From assembly GCA_045591565.1 (NCBI GenBank), contig JAZNTB010000078.1, positions 1 through 31,771 of the forward strand: a stretch of DNA of 31,771 bases, given 5' to 3'. Positions within the stretch are counted from its first letter, which is position 1, and each line of letters starts with the position of its first letter. Shown here one piece after another: positions 24,959 through 31,771 of the stretch. The position numbers and the translations under genes are program-made. The stretch comes from UBA1738 sp045591565. GTDB taxonomy: Bacteria > Bacillota > Clostridia > UBA1381. Under the pieces are notes generated by a model. That model did no database searches, was not told the DNA's origin, and saw only the letters and a program-made list of their open reading frames with translations.

Positions 24959-24987
24959 TTGTATTTTCAAGTTTGATGTGTTATACT
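24959..24987 (+). promoter_or_regulatory. Promoter of fprA-rubredoxin
   Basis: TTGTAT (24959-24964), 17 bp, TATACT (24982-24987) with an extended -10 TG at 24979-24980. The start codon is 33 nt further on. Confidence 0.72.
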
Positions 24988-25019
24988 TACATGTGGAAAA
25001 CTTAACAGGAGGAGACTGT

Positions 25020-26171
25020 ATGAAAATCACAAATGACATTAGATATATAGGTGTTAATGACCATGACATTGACTTGTTTGAAGGGCAGTATATCGTTCCG
25101 AACGGAATGGCGTACAATTCTTATGCAATTTTAGATGAAAAGATTGCTGTGGTGGATTCGGTGGATGCACGGTTTGGTGAGGAATGGCTTGAAAACATTA
25201 ATGAAGTGACTGACGGCAAAAATCCTGATTTTCTGATAGTTCAGCATATGGAACCTGACCATTCGGGAAGTATTTTGATGTTTACCAAAAAGTATCCTGA
25301 TGCAAAAATTATCGCATCGTCAAAAGCATTTGTTATGATAAAAAACTTTTTTGGTAATGATTTTAAGGACAGGCAGATTGTTGTAGGAGAGGGAGATACT
25401 ATATCACTTGGAAAGCATAACCTTACATTTGTAACTGCGCCTATGGTACATTGGCCGGAAGTTATTGTTACTTATGATAGTACCGATAAGGTTTTATTTT
25501 CAGCAGATGCGTTTGGTAAATTTGGTGCACTCGATGCTGAAGAAGCTTGGGCGTGTGAGGCAAGACGCTATTATATCGGGATTGTCGGAAAATATGGAAT
25601 ACAGGTGCAAAGCCTTTTGAAAAAGGCAGGAAATCTTGATATTGAAATCATTTGTCCTCTTCACGGACCGGTACTTTCGGAAAATCTTGGATATTACTTA
25701 AATCTTTATGATACATGGTCATCCTACAGACCGGAAGAGGAAGGAATTGTTATAGCATATACTTCCGTTTATGGGAATACTAAAAAGGCTGTTATGAAGC
25801 TTGCGAAAATGCTGAAAGAAAATGGATGCAATGTAAATGTGACCGATTTGGCACGATGCGATATGGCAGAAGCGGTGGAGGATACATTCAGGTACAGTAA
25901 GCTTGTTCTTGCAACAACGACATATAATGCCGACATTTTCCCGTTTATGAGGGAGTTTATAGAACACCTTACCGAACGGAATTTCCAAAACAGAACGGTA
26001 GCTTTCATTGAAAACGGAAGCTGGGCTCCAATGGCAACAAAGGTTATGAAGGGACTGCTTGAAAAAAGTAAGAACTTGAATATTATTGAAAACAATGTTA
26101 CAATTCTTTCTGCGATGAGTGAGGAAAACGAAAGTCAGCTAAATGCTCTTGCAAAAGAGCTTTGCAAATAG
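25020..26171 (+). CDS. fprA: FprA family A-type flavoprotein (flavo-diiron O2/NO reductase)
   Basis: The 383-residue cytoplasmic enzyme reduces O2 to water and/or NO to N2O in anaerobes, with electrons from rubredoxin. The diiron ligands are visible: H76-x-E78-x-D80-H81 in HMEPDH, H144 in MVHWPE, D163 in SADAFG, and H215 in CPLHGPV. The C-terminal flavodoxin domain has the FMN phosphate loop AYTSVYGNTKKA (about 246-257) and GSWAPM later. All expected ligands are present. ATG 25020 has AGGAGG 6 nt upstream; an earlier in-frame start (24978) lies in the promoter. Rubredoxin follows by 27 nt, which supports the assignment. Confidence 0.95.
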   Translation: MKITNDIRYIGVNDHDIDLFEGQYIVPNGMAYNSYAILDEKIAVVDSVDARFGEEWLENINEVTDGKNPDFLIVQHMEPDHSGSILMFTKKYPDAKIIASSKAFVMIKNFFGNDFKDRQIVVGEGDTISLGKHNLTFVTAPMVHWPEVIVTYDSTDKVLFSADAFGKFGALDAEEAWACEARRYYIGIVGKYGIQVQSLLKKAGNLDIEIICPLHGPVLSENLGYYLNLYDTWSSYRPEEEGIVIAYTSVYGNTKKAVMKLAKMLKENGCNVNVTDLARCDMAEAVEDTFRYSKLVLATTTYNADIFPFMREFIEHLTERNFQNRTVAFIENGSWAPMATKVMKGLLEKSKNLNIIENNVTILSAMSEENESQLNALAKELCK

Positions 26172-26198
26172 TATTATAATTTCAGGAGGAATAAAACT

Positions 26199-26357
26199 AT
26201 GAAAAAATATGTATGCGATGCGTGTGGATGGGTTTATGACGAAGAAGCAGGAGCACCTGATATGGGAATAGCTCCGGGAACTAAGTTTGAAGACCTGCCG
26301 GATGATTTTGTATGCCCGGTTTGCGGCGTGGGAAAAGATATGTTCTCAGAAGAATAA
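26199..26357 (+). CDS. Rubredoxin
   Basis: A complete 52-residue rubredoxin. The four iron ligands lie in the two usual motifs, CDACGW (from residue 6) and CPVCG (from 39), with the conserved YDEEAGAPDMGIAPGT between them. AGGAGGA precedes the ATG. It is the likely electron donor to FprA. Followed by a strong terminator. Confidence 0.97.
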   Translation: MKKYVCDACGWVYDEEAGAPDMGIAPGTKFEDLPDDFVCPVCGVGKDMFSEE

Positions 26358-26362
26358 TAAAG

Positions 26363-26400
26363 ATTCCTGCATCAGCAAATGCTGTATGCAGGAATTTTTA
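26363..26400 (+). terminator. Terminator after rubredoxin
   Basis: Long hairpin (ATTCCTGCAT with ATGCAGGAAT, inner CAGCA/TGCTG) followed by TTTTT. Confidence 0.85.
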
Positions 26401-26420
26401 AATAATGTAAGGAGATAGTT

Positions 26421-27170
26421 ATGGAGTTGGTATTACTTACAGCCCTCGGAGTGGGCGGTGCGACTGTTCTTGGCTCTTTAATCGGGTTTGCTTTTAAAAG
26501 AATATCTCACAGCTTTTCGGATATTATTCTTTCGTTTGCTGCGGGAATTATGCTTGCAGCAGCGGTTTTGGGATTGGTTGTGCCGTCGCTGGAATATGGC
26601 GGAGAATATGGTATTTTAATGACTGTTGGCGGTATTTTTGCGGGTGCCCTTTGCCTTAATTTTATAGATAAGCTCGTACCGCATCTTCACAGAATGGTTG
26701 GAAGTGACATTGAAGATCACAACAATGCAAATTTAAACAAGGTACTCTTGTTTGTCATGGCTATTGCTATACATAACCTTCCGGAGGGAATAGCTGCAGG
26801 TGTGGGATTTGGTACGGATGATGTATCGCGCGCTATGATAATTGCAACCGGAATTGCATTGCAGAATATTCCTGAGGGAATGGTTATCATAGCGCCAATG
26901 CTGGCTGCAGGGGTTACGCCGGGCAAGACTTTTATCTGTGCAATGGCTACCGGTCTTGTGGAAGTGGCAGGAACGCTGTTAGGGTATTTTGCGGTAAGCT
27001 TTTCGACGGCAATTCTTCCTTTTGCGCTTGCTTTTGCCGGAGGGACAATGCTGTATGTAATAAGTGACGAAATGATACCTGAGACACACCACAGCGGCGC
27101 AAGAGGTGTGACTTATGCACTTTTGGTAGGATTTTGTGTAATGCTAATTAGCGATGTCCTGCTTGGTTGA
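26421..27170 (+). CDS. ZIP family metal transporter
   Basis: The 249-residue membrane protein has eight predicted helices. The metal-site motifs are HNLPEGIA (118-125) and QNIPEG (148-153), as in ZupT/GufA-type ZIP proteins, which bring Zn(II), Fe(II) or other divalent ions into the cell. A cytoplasmic loop at 90-105 has His and acidic residues (HLHRMVGSDIEDHNN). AAGGAG lies before the ATG. It begins soon after the rubredoxin terminator, with no obvious own promoter; the GNAT gene follows 23 nt later. Confidence 0.92.
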   Translation: MELVLLTALGVGGATVLGSLIGFAFKRISHSFSDIILSFAAGIMLAAAVLGLVVPSLEYGGEYGILMTVGGIFAGALCLNFIDKLVPHLHRMVGSDIEDHNNANLNKVLLFVMAIAIHNLPEGIAAGVGFGTDDVSRAMIIATGIALQNIPEGMVIIAPMLAAGVTPGKTFICAMATGLVEVAGTLLGYFAVSFSTAILPFALAFAGGTMLYVISDEMIPETHHSGARGVTYALLVGFCVMLISDVLLG

Positions 27171-27193
27171 CAAATGAAAATCAGGAGGAATCT

Positions 27194-27610
27194 ATGAATT
27201 TTAGAATATACGATAAAATGCCGCCTGAGGCAAAGAAGATAAGAGAAGAAGTTTTTATTACAGAACAGGGATTTAAAAACGAATATGATGAAATGGATGA
27301 TGTTGCAACTCACATAGTAGCATTTGAAAAAGATACCCCTGTTGCTACCTGCCGGGTGTATGAATCGGACAAGAAAGGTACTTTCATGTTTGGAAGACTT
27401 GCTGTAAAAAAGGAACTTAGAAAACAGGGGATAGGAAGAGCTATCATGTCTGCCGCGCAGCAGCAGGTCAAATTATGCGGAGGTAGCTGTATCATACTTC
27501 ATTCACAGCTTCACGCAAAAGATTTTTACAAGAATGTAGGCTTTCAGGAGTTTGGCGAAGTTGAGTACGAACAGGATTGTCCGCATATATGGATGAGGAA
27601 GGAACTATAG
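27194..27610 (+). CDS. GNAT family N-acetyltransferase (ElaA/YjcF-like)
   Basis: The 138-residue product has the GNAT acetyl-CoA loop RKQGIGRAIM (76-85), and its start (YDKMPPEAKKIREEVFITEQ) resembles ElaA/YjcF proteins. ATG 27194 has AGGAGG just upstream; an in-frame TTG at 27167 overlaps the ZIP gene and lacks a ribosome site. The substrate is unknown. Probably cotranscribed with the ZIP gene. Confidence 0.88.
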   Translation: MNFRIYDKMPPEAKKIREEVFITEQGFKNEYDEMDDVATHIVAFEKDTPVATCRVYESDKKGTFMFGRLAVKKELRKQGIGRAIMSAAQQQVKLCGGSCIILHSQLHAKDFYKNVGFQEFGEVEYEQDCPHIWMRKEL

Positions 27611-27663
27611 TATAAAAAAGTACATGTAGTATCGTCATATATTTGATTTTAAGGTTGTAAAAG

Positions 27664-27692
27664 TTGAATTTTTGTGATATACTGTATATAAT
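27664..27692 (+). promoter_or_regulatory. Promoter of the cysteine synthase gene
   Basis: TTGAAT (27664-27669), 17 bp, TATAAT (27687-27692), with the ATG 21 nt on. No T-box or riboswitch fits into the short leader. Confidence 0.78.
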
Positions 27693-27712
27693 TTTCTTAG
27701 AGGTGGAATTAA

Positions 27713-28642
27713 ATGGTATATAACAATATTCTTGAAGCGTTGGGAAACACTCCGATGATAAAGCTTTCAAATATTCCCGATTCTGATTGTGCAGATATTT
27801 TTGTGAAGTTTGAAGGACTGAATGTGGGAGGTTCAATAAAAACTCGCACTGCATACAATATGATTTGTACAGCGGAAAAACAGGGAAAAATTAACAAGGA
27901 TACAATTATTGTAGAGCCGACAAGCGGAAATCAGGGGATTGGTCTTGCACTTGTTGGAGCTGTAAAGGGATACAAGACGAAGATTATTATGCCGGATTCG
28001 GTCAGCGAAGAACGCAGAAAGCTTGTTCGTCATTACGGTGCTGAGGTTATTCTTGTCCATGATGCAGGAAATATTGGTGCGTGCATTGAGGAATGTCTTA
28101 ATCTTGCACTCAAAATGCAGAGAGAGGACAAAAATGTTTTTGTTCCGCAGCAATTCGAGAACCCTGCAAATCCTCAAATTCAGCGAGAACAAACAGCAGT
28201 TGAAATTTTAAATCAGGTAGATGGACCTATTCACGGATTTTGTTCCGGAATAGGAACAGGAGGCACTATAACCGGTATAGGTGAGGTTTTGAAGTCAGCC
28301 AATCCGGATATTGAAATATGGGCAGTTGAGCCGGAGGATGCGGCGATATTGTCGGGGGGTTCAATAGGTACTCATCTGCAAATGGGTATTGGTGACGGAA
28401 TTATTCCGGAGATTTTAAACCAAAGCATTATTGATGATATTTGCATTATAAAGGATGAAGAAGCTATCAGTACATCAAGGGAGCTTGCCTCCAAAGAGGG
28501 CATAATGTGCGGAATATCAAGCGGCACAAATGTTGCAGCTGCGGTAAAGCTTGCAAAAAAGCTTGGAAAAGGAAAAACGGTTGTGACGGTGCTTCCTGAT
28601 ACTGCAGAAAGATATTTTTCTACACCGCTTTTTGAGGACTAA
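27713..28642 (+). CDS. cysK: Cysteine synthase (O-acetylserine sulfhydrylase) family
   Basis: The 309-residue PLP enzyme makes L-cysteine from O-acetylserine and sulfide. The PLP lysine is K43 in VGGSIKTRTA. The substrate loop is TSGNQGIG (70-77), where most CysK have TSGNTGIG; the phosphate-binding loop is SGIGTGGT (178-185). GISSGTNVAA near the end binds the PLP ring nitrogen. The KTRTA and SGNQG variants suggest a divergent clostridial subfamily. AGAGGTGG precedes ATG 27713. Monocistronic, ending at a strong terminator. Confidence 0.9.
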   Translation: MVYNNILEALGNTPMIKLSNIPDSDCADIFVKFEGLNVGGSIKTRTAYNMICTAEKQGKINKDTIIVEPTSGNQGIGLALVGAVKGYKTKIIMPDSVSEERRKLVRHYGAEVILVHDAGNIGACIEECLNLALKMQREDKNVFVPQQFENPANPQIQREQTAVEILNQVDGPIHGFCSGIGTGGTITGIGEVLKSANPDIEIWAVEPEDAAILSGGSIGTHLQMGIGDGIIPEILNQSIIDDICIIKDEEAISTSRELASKEGIMCGISSGTNVAAAVKLAKKLGKGKTVVTVLPDTAERYFSTPLFED

Positions 28643-28651
28643 AATACTTAC

Positions 28652-28688
28652 AAAAAACCCATTACACTTCAAAGTGTAATGGGTTTTT
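28652..28688. terminator. Bidirectional terminator between cysK and the chromate transporter genes
   Basis: A near-perfect inverted repeat (AAAAACCCATTACACT with AGTGTAATGGGTTTTT; loop TCAA), with T runs on both strands, between convergent genes. Confidence 0.9.
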
Positions 28689-28701
28689 ATTAGTTTACAT
28701 A

Positions 28702-29262
28702 TCATAAAAGGTAGCCGGATATGATTCCGATTACAGCAGATATGCAGATTATAACAATTGGATGCGTTTTTTTGAGTGCAAGGAACAGCATTACCGAAAA
28801 GGTTGCAAGAGATACCCAGAACTCAGAGCTTGTAAAAACGGCTTGCGTTACCTCTACAGGGAAGAACACAGTTTTTGCGATAGAAACTGCTGCCGCACCA
28901 ATAAGACCGATTACAGCAGGCTTAAGACCTGACATACATCCTTTTACAATCTTGCTGTTTTTGAATTTCTCATAGAATTTAGCAACTGCAAGAATGACCA
29001 TAAAAGAGGGGAGAACAACTCCCAATGTTGCACATAGCGCACCGAATATTCCGCCAAGCTCTGTGCCGACATAGGTTGCCATATTGATTGCAAATGGCCC
29101 CGGAGTACTTTCACTTACGGCTATAAAGTTTACAAATTCTTCGTGTGCAACCCATCTGTTAGAAATAACCTCTGCCTGTATAAGCGGAAGCATAGCGTAT
29201 CCGCCGCCGAAGGTGAATGCGCCTATTTTGAAGAAGGTAAGGAATAACTTGAGATAAATCAT
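28702..29262 (-). CDS. Chromate transporter (CHR) family, short-chain subunit, second gene
   Basis: The 186-residue membrane protein starts FFKIGAFTFGGGYAMLPLI and contains SESTPGPFAINMATYVG, the marks of CHR proteins. ATG 29262 has AAGGAGG 8 nt upstream and overlaps the first gene by 4 nt (ATGA); a longer in-frame reading from 29316 lies inside that gene. Short CHR proteins of this size occur as tandem pairs forming one transporter. The ion in an anaerobe may be sulfate-like or another oxyanion rather than chromate. Confidence 0.9.
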   Translation of the reverse strand: MIYLKLFLTFFKIGAFTFGGGYAMLPLIQAEVISNRWVAHEEFVNFIAVSESTPGPFAINMATYVGTELGGIFGALCATLGVVLPSFMVILAVAKFYEKFKNSKIVKGCMSGLKPAVIGLIGAAAVSIAKTVFFPVEVTQAVFTSSEFWVSLATFSVMLFLALKKTHPIVIICISAVIGIISGYLL

Positions 29263-29822
29263 GTCTTGTTCCTCCTTTCGGCAATATAGGAGCTGATTAA
29301 ACCAACGAGGGCACAAGCAATAATTATCAGCAGCACATTAATGCCTGAAAATGCGGCAAATATGAAAGCACCAAGAGAGATTATAAAGGAAAGAATTCCT
29401 TTAGGTGTCTTTTTATACATAGTCCACAGGGCTTTTATAACGAGCGCTAAAACTCCTGCTCGTATACCGTTAAATGCATATTTAACAACAGTAATATCCT
29501 GAAATTCATTTAAAAGGCGTGCAATCAATGAAATAATAACAAAAGAGGGGAGTACAACCCCAAGTGTTGCACAGAATGCACCCCAAAAGCCTGCGGTTTT
29601 GTAGCCTACAAAGGTAGCTGAATTTATGGCGATAGGTCCGGGAGTAGATTCTGCGATTGCAATTATTTCAAGGATATCGTCATCGGAAATCCATTTGTTT
29701 TTCTCTACTGCTTCTGTCTGTATCAGGGGAATCATTGCATATCCGCCTCCGAATGTGAAAGCACCGATTTTGAAAAATGTGGTGAAAAGCCGGATAAGCT
29801 TTGATGTTTTGTTATCTTTCAA
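29259..29822 (-). CDS. Chromate transporter (CHR) family, short-chain subunit, first gene
   Basis: The 187-residue product is a paralogue of the next gene, with FFKIGAFTFGGGYAMIPLI and AESTPGPIAINSATFVG. A TTG start at 29822 has GAGG 7 nt upstream. TATAAT (29845-29850, minus strand) lies 22 nt before it, with a weak -35 (TTGAGC, 15 bp). The two genes form a two-gene unit that ends in the shared terminator with cysK. Confidence 0.9.
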   Translation of the reverse strand: MKDNKTSKLIRLFTTFFKIGAFTFGGGYAMIPLIQTEAVEKNKWISDDDILEIIAIAESTPGPIAINSATFVGYKTAGFWGAFCATLGVVLPSFVIISLIARLLNEFQDITVVKYAFNGIRAGVLALVIKALWTMYKKTPKGILSFIISLGAFIFAAFSGINVLLIIIACALVGLISSYIAERRNKT

Positions 29823-29888
29823 TCTGATACCTCTTTTCTTTGAGATTATAATATACTTTATTTATGCTCAAAAATAAATAATTTAGTA

Positions 29889-29925
29889 AAAAAGGACATT
29901 TTTCGATAATGAAAAATGTCCTTTT
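29889..29925 (-). terminator. Terminator of the tRNA-Glu gene
   Basis: A long hairpin (AAAGGACATTTTTC with GAAAAATGTCCTTT, loop about 6 nt), with T runs on both sides, begins immediately after the tRNA 3' end. It may also stop transcripts from other directions. Confidence 0.85.
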
Positions 29926-30000
29926 TGGTGACCCGTAAGGGACTCGAACCCTTGTTGCCGCCGTGAGAGGGCGGAGTCTTAACCGCTTGACCAACGGGCC
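29926..30000 (-). tRNA. tRNA-Glu, anticodon CTC
   Basis: On the minus strand the 75-nt gene folds as a cloverleaf. The acceptor stem is GGCCCGT/ACGGGTC (7 bp with one G-U). The anticodon stem CCGCC/GGCGG surrounds loop CTCTCAC, so the anticodon is CTC (29965-29967), reading GAG. The T arm has GGTTCGAGTCC. The discriminator is A and CCA is encoded. It has its own promoter and terminator. Confidence 0.95.
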
Positions 30001-30013
30001 ATACAGCTTTTTT

Positions 30014-30042
30014 ATTATAACAAAAAGGCAGACAGATGTCAA
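30014..30042 (-). promoter_or_regulatory. Perfect consensus promoter of tRNA-Glu
   Basis: On the minus strand TTGACA (30037-30042), 17 bp, TATAAT (30014-30019), with extended -10 TG. The mature tRNA begins 13 nt downstream. Confidence 0.88.
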
Positions 30043-30072
30043 CACTTTTTTGAAAAAAACTGCAATTTTTTT

Positions 30073-30113
30073 AAAGATAGAGGGACGGTGTGAAATCCGC
30101 CCCTCTTTTTAAA
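30073..30113. terminator. Hairpin with terminator features after the large membrane gene
   Basis: AGAGGGACGG and CCGCCCCTCT pair (10 bp, one G-U) directly after the stop of the minus-strand gene. The T run (TTTTT) is on the plus-strand side; the minus-strand side has only a short TCTTT, so it may be bidirectional but weak for the gene. Confidence 0.55.
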
Positions 30114-30114
30114 G

Positions 30115-31771
30115 TCAATCCAAATATTTCTTCAGGTATTCCGGAAGCTCTTTTTCGCCGTAGGCTGTAAGATAGTTGTTAAACCATATATTCTTTTCTC
30201 CTGTGTAATTTAAGCTACTGAAAATGAGATATTTTTTGCCGTTTCCGTTTTCCTGGGAATGAGGCTCGTTAAACATAGCTTCTGCAAGCTTTATGCTATC
30301 TGACTTGTCTATAAGCACGCAGTCGTCGGTATTAATATAGAACTCGCTTGTGTAGCCTGTATCTTCTTTATAGGTGATTTCATCGCTGTCATAGAAAACA
30401 GGAACCTTGCAAATATAAAGGTCTTTTGAGATATGAGCGATAATGTCATCGTAATATCCCTTTTCCTTTAAAAACTCATATGCGTGCTTATAATTTGAGT
30501 TTAAAGCAATATTAAAGGAATAGTGGTTTCTGTTATCGCTATAGGCAGAAGGGTCAAAGAATTGTTTTTTGTCATTATCTTCCTTTGACAGGTCAAAGCC
30601 TAAGTACAGGCACACAGGGAAGTTATCAAGCTCCATTTCCTTATAAGAAAGCTCCTCAAAATCCTTATATACAGCCTTTAAGAAGTCATTTGTATCTGCA
30701 TAAAGATTTATGCTTGTCGAAACTCTTCTACCGCTTATATTTAAATCAAACCGGTCTACCTTGTCGATATTTACCTTGTCAAAATTGTAGATTTTCAGCT
30801 TAAAATCAGGGTATGTATACATTTCTGACATAGCTTTTTCCAATAGCACCTCGTCTACATTGTAGCGGCGGCTTAGTGTTTTACCGTTTTTGAGGCTGTA
30901 TTTAATAGATATGTTTCTTGGCTTGTTGTTATCAAGAACGGTTATATCGGAAATGCACTCGCCGTGCAGTTTTTGCACCGATTTTATGGCCTCGGCGTTA
31001 TCAGTAAGCGGAATCTCGTATCTCCAGTTTTCTATAAGGGAGGCACTTTCGATATCCTCAAAATTCGGAATTCTTGTTTCATAACCAAATACGCTTGTAT
31101 ATGCAAAAAAGCTGATAAATAATGCTGCAAAAGCAGTAAATCCAACCAGACCTTTATATGTGCCGAAAACCCTGAAGGTTTTGCGCATAAGCATTTCGCA
31201 GGCAAAGTAAACGATTACGGCAGCTGCAAATGCCATAATAAACATAGCCGCGCCCGGAATTGAGCCAGTGAACATTCCAAATATCGCAATGGTTGCGGCA
31301 GAAACAGCAAAATACTTCAGCACAGGTCTAAATGCCTTGAATGCCGCAACATCGCCGCAAGCTTCAATTTTGCGGTTTTTGTAGAGAAGATAACCGAGAA
31401 TGTAGACAACCGCTGCACCTGCTAAGAATATCCACAGCTGCGCATATTCAAATATATTGGTAACAGGTGAATAGTTTATCGCTCTGCCGAAAAGCCACAC
31501 TATCGGGGTGTTGTTCATAATATCATTTGCGATAAAGCTGTCCGAATCGGTAAAGCCGAAAAGGAAAACATCGCTGATGAGATATATTGTAAGTGCTGTA
31601 AGCATAGGTAGGATATGTAAAAATACATTAATTGCTATATGTGCTGCCGTATTGCCTGTTAAAAACGCCGTAAACACTGATAATGAGAACATTATAAACA
31701 GTATACTAAGGTTCAAAGCCATCCAGTACAGCACCGACCAGATCGGTATGATTTCGCTGTATGAGGTAAGT
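30115..31771 (-). CDS. ABC-2-type permease-like membrane protein with C-terminal extracellular domain (DUF6449-like), 5' end missing
   Basis: The minus strand remains open to the right edge, so the GTG at 31734 is probably internal and the gene begins outside the window. The visible 551 residues have about eight membrane helices in the N-terminal 220 residues, followed by a soluble domain of about 320 residues with Asp/Lys/Tyr-rich beta character (LIENWRYEIPLTDNAEAIKSVQKLH marks the junction). The architecture resembles the permeases in Firmicute YtrA-type ABC operons that carry a DUF6449 domain, but I only partly recognise it. Its ABC ATPase and GntR regulator, if any, would be to the right. 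A weak terminator follows. Confidence 0.7.
   Translation of the reverse strand, partial: LTSYSEIIPIWSVLYWMALNLSILFIMFSLSVFTAFLTGNTAAHIAINVFLHILPMLTALTIYLISDVFLFGFTDSDSFIANDIMNNTPIVWLFGRAINYSPVTNIFEYAQLWIFLAGAAVVYILGYLLYKNRKIEACGDVAAFKAFRPVLKYFAVSAATIAIFGMFTGSIPGAAMFIMAFAAAVIVYFACEMLMRKTFRVFGTYKGLVGFTAFAALFISFFAYTSVFGYETRIPNFEDIESASLIENWRYEIPLTDNAEAIKSVQKLHGECISDITVLDNNKPRNISIKYSLKNGKTLSRRYNVDEVLLEKAMSEMYTYPDFKLKIYNFDKVNIDKVDRFDLNISGRRVSTSINLYADTNDFLKAVYKDFEELSYKEMELDNFPVCLYLGFDLSKEDNDKKQFFDPSAYSDNRNHYSFNIALNSNYKHAYEFLKEKGYYDDIIAHISKDLYICKVPVFYDSDEITYKEDTGYTSEFYINTDDCVLIDKSDSIKLAEAMFNEPHSQENGNGKKYLIFSSLNYTGEKNIWFNNYLTAYGEKELPEYLKKYLD

Noticed and set aside
1..31771. CRISPR arrays, insertion sequences, prophage or integrase genes
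   Set aside because: No regularly spaced direct repeats, transposase or integrase reading frames were seen.

Overview
The window looks like a chromosomal segment of a low-GC, strictly anaerobic Firmicute of class Clostridia, probably a gut-type lineage. The evidence is: AAGGAGG-type ribosome sites with many TTG/GTG starts, sigmaA-type promoters, an S-layer-homology protein, paired LytR-CpsA-Psr (LCP) genes, an A-type flavoprotein with rubredoxin, FeoAB, and the rimP-nusA-ylxR-ylxQ-infB-rbfA cluster in its Gram-positive order. No phage, insertion sequence, CRISPR array or plasmid function was seen. It is mostly ordinary chromosome with several odd elements in the spacers and protein tails.

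Layout. 1-2555: glycogen genes glgA-glgP on the minus strand (glgP cut by the left edge). 2635-5948: feoA-feoB-dus, each overlapping the next by a few bases, under a near-consensus promoter. 5955-6210: a stand-alone structured RNA of about 220 nt with its own promoter, closed by a 28-bp helix. 6259-12502: an operon for a MacA/MacB-like exporter (adaptor, ATPase, permease) ending in a secreted S-layer-homology protein. 12501-13336 (minus): a NusG-domain-II/Gx-transporter pair resembling EetA/EetB of flavin-based extracellular electron transfer. 13389-13497: a possible small RNA ending in a terminator. 13568-16229: two LCP cell-wall ligases behind a perfect consensus promoter.

16256-24662: a long translation operon. 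A promoter and hairpin leader precede rimP, nusA, ylxR, ylxQ, infB, rbfA and an nrnA-type DHH phosphoesterase. It continues into trmR and trhP (wobble-uridine tRNA modification), an XRE regulator and a small unknown protein. The usual truB and ribF are not next to rbfA. 24711-24938: a 52-residue cysteine-rich membrane miniprotein. 24959-26400: fprA and rubredoxin (O2/NO reduction). 26421-27610: ZIP metal transporter and GNAT acetyltransferase. 27664-28688: cysteine synthase. 28702-29822 (minus): a split chromate-transporter pair. 29889-30042 (minus): tRNA-Glu(CTC) with consensus promoter and terminator. 30115-31771 (minus): the C-terminal part of a large membrane protein of the ABC-2 permease type, running off the right edge.

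The strongest candidate for something not covered by ordinary annotation is the structured RNA at 5985-6209. It may belong to a known class such as raiA; only a covariance-model search can tell. Next come the possible small RNA at 13405-13497, the cysteine-rich miniprotein, the unusual exporter adaptor, and the lysine-rich tail on glycogen synthase.
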